Assembly: GCF_009911595.1 (NCBI RefSeq)
Contig: NZ_QWKG01000035.1
Span: 1 to 41,790 of the forward strand
DNA from: Colidextribacter sp. OB.20
Lineage (GTDB): Bacteria > Bacillota > Clostridia > Oscillospirales > Oscillospiraceae
Length of the DNA: 41,790 nt
Direction of reading: 5' to 3'
Shown: positions 38,922-41,790 of the stretch, piece by piece
Layout of the letters: each line of letters begins with the position of its first letter
Position numbering within the stretch: position 1 is the first letter of the stretch
The notes under the pieces: generated by a model
The model's input: only the letters and a program-made list of their open reading frames with translations
What the model was told of the DNA's origin: nothing
The model's database searches: none
Position numbers and translations under genes: made by a program

Positions 38922-39128
38922 GTTGTTTTATGCTATATATTGTGTAATATCTTAGTTTTATTACAATATACAGTGTTTCTGTGATGACTGGAGCGATTAA
39001 GAATAGTTGAAACTAATTGGAATTATTTGTAATTACTATTGGTAAATGTTGAGTACTGTTGGTAAGTGTGGGGGAAAAGTTTCACTTTTTTCGCACCTGT
39101 GTGAAAATTGGAATAAGGAAATTAGTAC

Positions 39129-39157
39129 TTGACAAAAATGCTCATATAAGTTATTCT
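39129..39157 (+). promoter_or_regulatory. Promoter of the island operon
   Basis: TTGACA (39129-39134) and TATTCT (39152-39157) are 17 bp apart, about 200 bp before the first ATG, implying a long leader with repeats and a hairpin. The stretch 38922-39128 is AT-rich and shows no gene. Confidence 0.75.
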
Positions 39158-39185
39158 ATTTATAGAAGTCAGCTAGTTTAGAAAA

Positions 39186-39219
39186 TGTAACCAGTGTAAC
39201 CGCAATAACCACTGTAACC
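39186..39219. repeat. GTAACC direct repeats in the leader of the island operon
   Basis: Copies tgtaacc (39186), tgtaacc (39195), a variant ataacc (39205) and tgtaacc (39213), about one helical turn apart. They lie downstream of the promoter and look like iterons or a regulator-binding array. Confidence 0.55.
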
Positions 39220-39241
39220 GATATATGTTTTTTGATTGTTA

Positions 39242-39276
39242 GGATACTTGCTTAATTTAGGGCAGGTATCTCTTTT
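39242..39276 (+). terminator. Possible attenuator hairpin in the island leader
   Basis: ggatacttgc pairs with gcaggtatct (with G-U pairs) around a 10-nt loop, followed by CTTTTGTTT. It lies between promoter and first gene. Confidence 0.4.
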
Positions 39277-39357
39277 GTTTATATAGACAAACTTCGCCAT
39301 ATATGATACAGTTAAAATAGTTAACCCTTATATATAAAGATTTTGGAGGGCTATGTT

Positions 39358-40032
39358 ATGGCGGAAAATTCTAAAAAAGTTTTTTGGGTATTAGATAAGG
39401 AAAGCAGTACTTTCAGTGTGGACTTGAAAAATAGTATTAAGGCTGAATTAGAAAGTAGGTTTCAGTTTAAGCTGGTCATTTATAAAGATGCTCAGACGCA
39501 CATAGAAAGCATGAAAATTACGAATTTTAAGGATGGGAACGAGAACGGTTCTATAATTACTTCCATAGTAGATTTGGGCCGTGATATGAAGGACTTCAAG
39601 AAATTCGGTGTAGTTATGGGGGATACCTATTTTAGAGATCTGGCCCGTGAGATTGAAAAGGAATATGCAAATATTGAAGTTGGGGAAGTCATTTTCTCCA
39701 AGGATGATACACGGTACAGTAATTTGATTACAGAAGTGAAGGAATTTTTTGCAGAAGGCACAGAATACATATCTGAGGAGTTTTGTTATATTCCGGTTAA
39801 TATGTTTAATGAACTCTCGCATGACTGTGGTTATGGTGACTATGAGTTGAAGAAGCTGCGAAAGCAGCTTGACCAAGATGAATATATTCGTGTGGTGTCT
39901 GGAAGGTATGCAATATTAAAACGATTAGGAACTAAGCCAGAAAGAGTTATTGCATTTCATAGACAGAAATTAGGCATTACTATGCCAGAAAAACAGGAGA
40001 AGCGGAAAAAAAGGGATGATGGGGATGAATAA
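39358..40032 (+). CDS. Unrecognised island protein with possible winged-helix C-terminus
   Basis: A 224-aa soluble protein starting MAENSKKVFWVLDKESSTFS. I recognise no family. The first 130 residues alternate strands and helices (FKLVIYKDAQTHI, FGVVMGDTYFRDLAREIEKE), a Rossmann- or nuclease-like pattern. Residues 140-195 (VNMFNELSHDCGYGDYELKK, LRKQLDQDEYIRVVSGRYAI) could be a winged helix. The C-terminus is lysine/arginine-rich (KQEKRKKRDD). GGAGGG precedes the ATG. It overlaps the methyltransferase gene by 8 bp, so the two are translationally coupled and likely work together on DNA; restriction, DNA repair or regulation are all possible. Codon use is AT-rich, a sign of transfer. Confidence 0.65.
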   Translation: MAENSKKVFWVLDKESSTFSVDLKNSIKAELESRFQFKLVIYKDAQTHIESMKITNFKDGNENGSIITSIVDLGRDMKDFKKFGVVMGDTYFRDLAREIEKEYANIEVGEVIFSKDDTRYSNLITEVKEFFAEGTEYISEEFCYIPVNMFNELSHDCGYGDYELKKLRKQLDQDEYIRVVSGRYAILKRLGTKPERVIAFHRQKLGITMPEKQEKRKKRDDGDE

Positions 40033-41353
40033 AAGGGATACTCTTTCGATTGCTCCATACTATGGCGGCAAGGGCCGCATGGCCCACTTTATCGCTGACC
40101 GGCTTAATTATGATGATACGGACATCTTTGTCACTCCATTTGGTGGTATGTGCCGGGTGTTGTTAAACAAACCTCGTCATAAAGTCGAGTGTTATAATGA
40201 TTACAGTGAAGGCTTGACCGCTCTAATGCGTATACTGTCCGACCCCATTAAATCAGTGGAATTTATACATAGGTTGGAAGATGAAACGGTTTATAGTCAG
40301 GCGGAATTTGATAAACAAAAGACCGTTTTTGATAGTGCTGAAAAAGATTTAGAAGAACAATCAAAAATTCGGTTACGTCGGTTATTGATTGATAAAAAGA
40401 TTGTTAGTTCCCATACCGCAAATGACTTACTTGATGAAATATTATGGCAGTCTTTTGAAATGGCAGAAAAGGCAGTTAACCCAAAACGAAAAACACCACC
40501 ACATAAAATAATACCAACAGTACAAGCTGGTTTAAATAAGTTGCAACAGGTATTGCAAGCGGAAGAACACAACGCAAAAGGTAAGACTGCTAAAGAGCGT
40601 AGGAAATTCCAAGAAACATTGAGAAATTATCTTGCTGACTGGATTGAATCATATCAGTTAAAAGAAACACAAGGTTTTCTTGAGCGGTCAAGAGATTATA
40701 GTATAGACATTTCTGACATGGATTTAGCAATAGCAACTTATGTAGTATTTCAGCAGTCACGGGATGGAATGGGGCAAACATGGAGCGCCGAGAAGTTTAA
40801 AACAGATGAGCAGTACAGACGGCAGATCGTTAAACTGTTTGACTGTGCTGAAAGATTAGAGGGCGTAGAAGTTTTTCAAATTGACGCTATGGCCTTTTTT
40901 AGAAATATGATGTTTATAGACCCGGACACCCCATTAAATGAAGTACCATCTGCGTTTCAAGTGTTGAATGAGTGGATAAACAATCCCCGTGTTATGATGT
41001 ACTGTGACCCTTCATATATCAGCGTGGATAGCGAAAAAGAGCTGTTAAAGGATATTGATGTTGACAGTACACCTCGTTTATCAGACGCAATTAAAAAGAA
41101 TTATGGGGATAGAATGCCTAAGAATTTAGGTAAAATATACTCTATGTCATTTGGATATGACGACCAAGAAAAGTTTTTACGTTGTATTCAAAAAGCGAAA
41201 TGCAGAATTCTGGTATCAAACTATGATTTGCAGTTGTACAACAAATATTTGAATGAGGGCACAGGATGGCACCGGGAAGAATTTCATACAACAACAGGCG
41301 TTGGAAGTAAGAAAGATAATAAGCGTGTAGAGGTCATTTGGTACAATTATTAA
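40025..41353 (+). CDS. D12-class N6-adenine DNA methyltransferase
   Basis: A 442-aa member of the Dam/D12 methyltransferase family. The SAM-binding motif is SIAPYYGGKGRMAHFIADRL (about residues 8-27), followed by FVTPFGGMCRVLLNKPRHKV and ECYNDYSEGLTALMRIL. The catalytic motif is MMYCDPSYI (about 325), where the usual DPPY has its second proline replaced by serine. It is longer than typical Dam proteins (about 270-300 aa) because of a charged helical insertion at about 85-230. D12 enzymes methylate adenine in short sites such as GATC. ATG at 40025 (GGGATGATGGGG upstream) is chosen over the overlapping ATGs at 40016 and 40019. No restriction enzyme is recognised unless the upstream gene is one. 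Confidence 0.8.
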   Translation: MNKRDTLSIAPYYGGKGRMAHFIADRLNYDDTDIFVTPFGGMCRVLLNKPRHKVECYNDYSEGLTALMRILSDPIKSVEFIHRLEDETVYSQAEFDKQKTVFDSAEKDLEEQSKIRLRRLLIDKKIVSSHTANDLLDEILWQSFEMAEKAVNPKRKTPPHKIIPTVQAGLNKLQQVLQAEEHNAKGKTAKERRKFQETLRNYLADWIESYQLKETQGFLERSRDYSIDISDMDLAIATYVVFQQSRDGMGQTWSAEKFKTDEQYRRQIVKLFDCAERLEGVEVFQIDAMAFFRNMMFIDPDTPLNEVPSAFQVLNEWINNPRVMMYCDPSYISVDSEKELLKDIDVDSTPRLSDAIKKNYGDRMPKNLGKIYSMSFGYDDQEKFLRCIQKAKCRILVSNYDLQLYNKYLNEGTGWHREEFHTTTGVGSKKDNKRVEVIWYNY

Positions 41354-41370
41354 AAGAGCATAGATAAAAT

Positions 41371-41406
41371 AAAAAGTACTCACTTTTGGAAGTGGGTACT
41401 TTTTTT
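41371..41406 (+). terminator. Terminator of the island operon
   Basis: Stem aaaaagtactcactt / aagtgggtacttttt with one G-U pair, TTGG loop and six Ts. Confidence 0.85.
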
Positions 41407-41480
41407 GCGGCTTGTTGGTATTAGTAAGTAGATTTAATAAGGGGGGTGTATAGCTGAAGCGTACAGCGTTCCAGAGGGTT

Positions 41481-41560
41481 CTGGGAAGGTTGGAAAGGGC
41501 TGGAGGGGTTAGGGGTATGCTGAAGGAATGGAAAGGGCCAGAGGGGACCAAAATGGGGCC
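41481..41560 (+). other. G-run-rich purine tract
   Basis: Repeated GGGG and GGG runs (e.g. gggccagagggg ... ggggcctagggg) separated by short loops, a pattern compatible with a G-quadruplex. The region 41407-41790 holds no gene I can support; a small hairpin cacggc/gccgtg followed by TCTTTTG at about 41741-41765 may be the terminator or leader of something beyond the edge. Confidence 0.4.
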
Positions 41561-41790
41561 TAGGGGTATTAGGAAATTGGTGATAGTGGTCCTTGTAATA
41601 CAGGCGGTTCAATAAGCAGGATGGTGAAAACGGAAGGCAGTAGGATAGTGTTCAGCATTCAACCAAATTTCTGTTTTGAAATGGATAATTGAAAAATCAA
41701 AAAACTATCCGCTCTCCTACAATATAGTTACGGTATAAGGCACGGCAGCCAGCCGTGTCTTTTGTCGTCTCAAAGCTGAAGCTGTAGAAT

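Noticed and set aside
39186..39219. GTAACC repeats as a CRISPR array
   Set aside because: Units are only 6-7 bp with 2-4 bp between them; no spacers and no cas genes in the window.

Overview
This window looks like a chromosome segment of a GC-rich gut clostridium, most plausibly an Oscillospiraceae (Flavonifractor / Pseudoflavonifractor / Lawsonibacter-like) bacterium. That is inferred from GC-rich codon use with strong AGGAGG-type ribosome sites and TTGACA/TATAAT promoters. It also fits the gene families present: membrane-tethered XRE regulators, SLH-GH25 lysozyme, UPF0371, UPF0210/UPF0237 and PTS_EIIC_2, plus many short palindromic intergenic repeats. No species marker is present, so the assignment is tentative. 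Both ends (about 1-890 and 38,900-41,790) are clearly AT-richer than the interior and look like acquired DNA.

Layout. 1-890: AT-rich tail with a 5'-truncated WYL regulator. 939-2409 (-): holin, amidase and small membrane protein, a lysis cassette joined by ATGA overlaps, probably a prophage remnant. 2772-5058: secreted SLH-GH25 lysozyme and a SAM methyltransferase. 5162-6833: two XRE regulators with membrane tails. 7191-9831: PTS_EIIC_2 membrane protein and UPF0371 protein. 10229-11741: small regulator and hypotheticals. 11891-14066 (-): an unusual operon with a membrane-tailed MerR regulator, three small membrane proteins and a membrane-YbjQ fusion, in which every stop overlaps the next start through a conserved 17-20 bp cassette. 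14345-16272: trmO, a CBS-pair protein, a GRAM-like protein and a divergent small XRE gene. 16312-22706 (-): TetR, TolC-like protein, RND adaptor and RND pump in one self-regulated operon. 22870-28600 (-): IclR regulator, cysK, galT, galK and a YbaK-type deacylase. 28791-33139 (+): rhamnulokinase, an AraA/FucI-like isomerase, rhamnulose-1-P aldolase and a histidine phosphatase. 33375-38385 (+): Na/Pi symporter, XRE regulator, YfbR-like nucleotidase and the ACT + DUF711 pair. 38715-38880: tRNA-Leu(UAA) and initiator tRNA-fMet. 38881-41790: AT-rich island with an unrecognised protein and a D12-class adenine methyltransferase.

How it works together. The window joins sugar catabolism (Leloir galactose genes; deoxy-sugar kinase/isomerase/aldolase), envelope functions (lysozyme, tripartite-like efflux, phosphate uptake) and an unusual number of membrane-associated or small regulators. 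Most convincing promoters carry a visible dyad or paired operator, including MerR-type 19-bp spacing, tandem TetR boxes, and dyads at the PTS-like, GRAM/XRE and XRE-membrane genes.

The best candidates for something undescribed are four. (1) The MerR-membrane operon, with its repeated stop/start overlap that encodes a conserved C-terminal tail in one frame and the next N-terminus in another. (2) A conserved non-coding element found three times, always upstream of a gene in the same orientation. (3) A dyad placed exactly 92 bp upstream of two XRE-membrane genes. (4) The two-gene methyltransferase island beside the tRNAs. No CRISPR array, rRNA or complete insertion sequence is seen.
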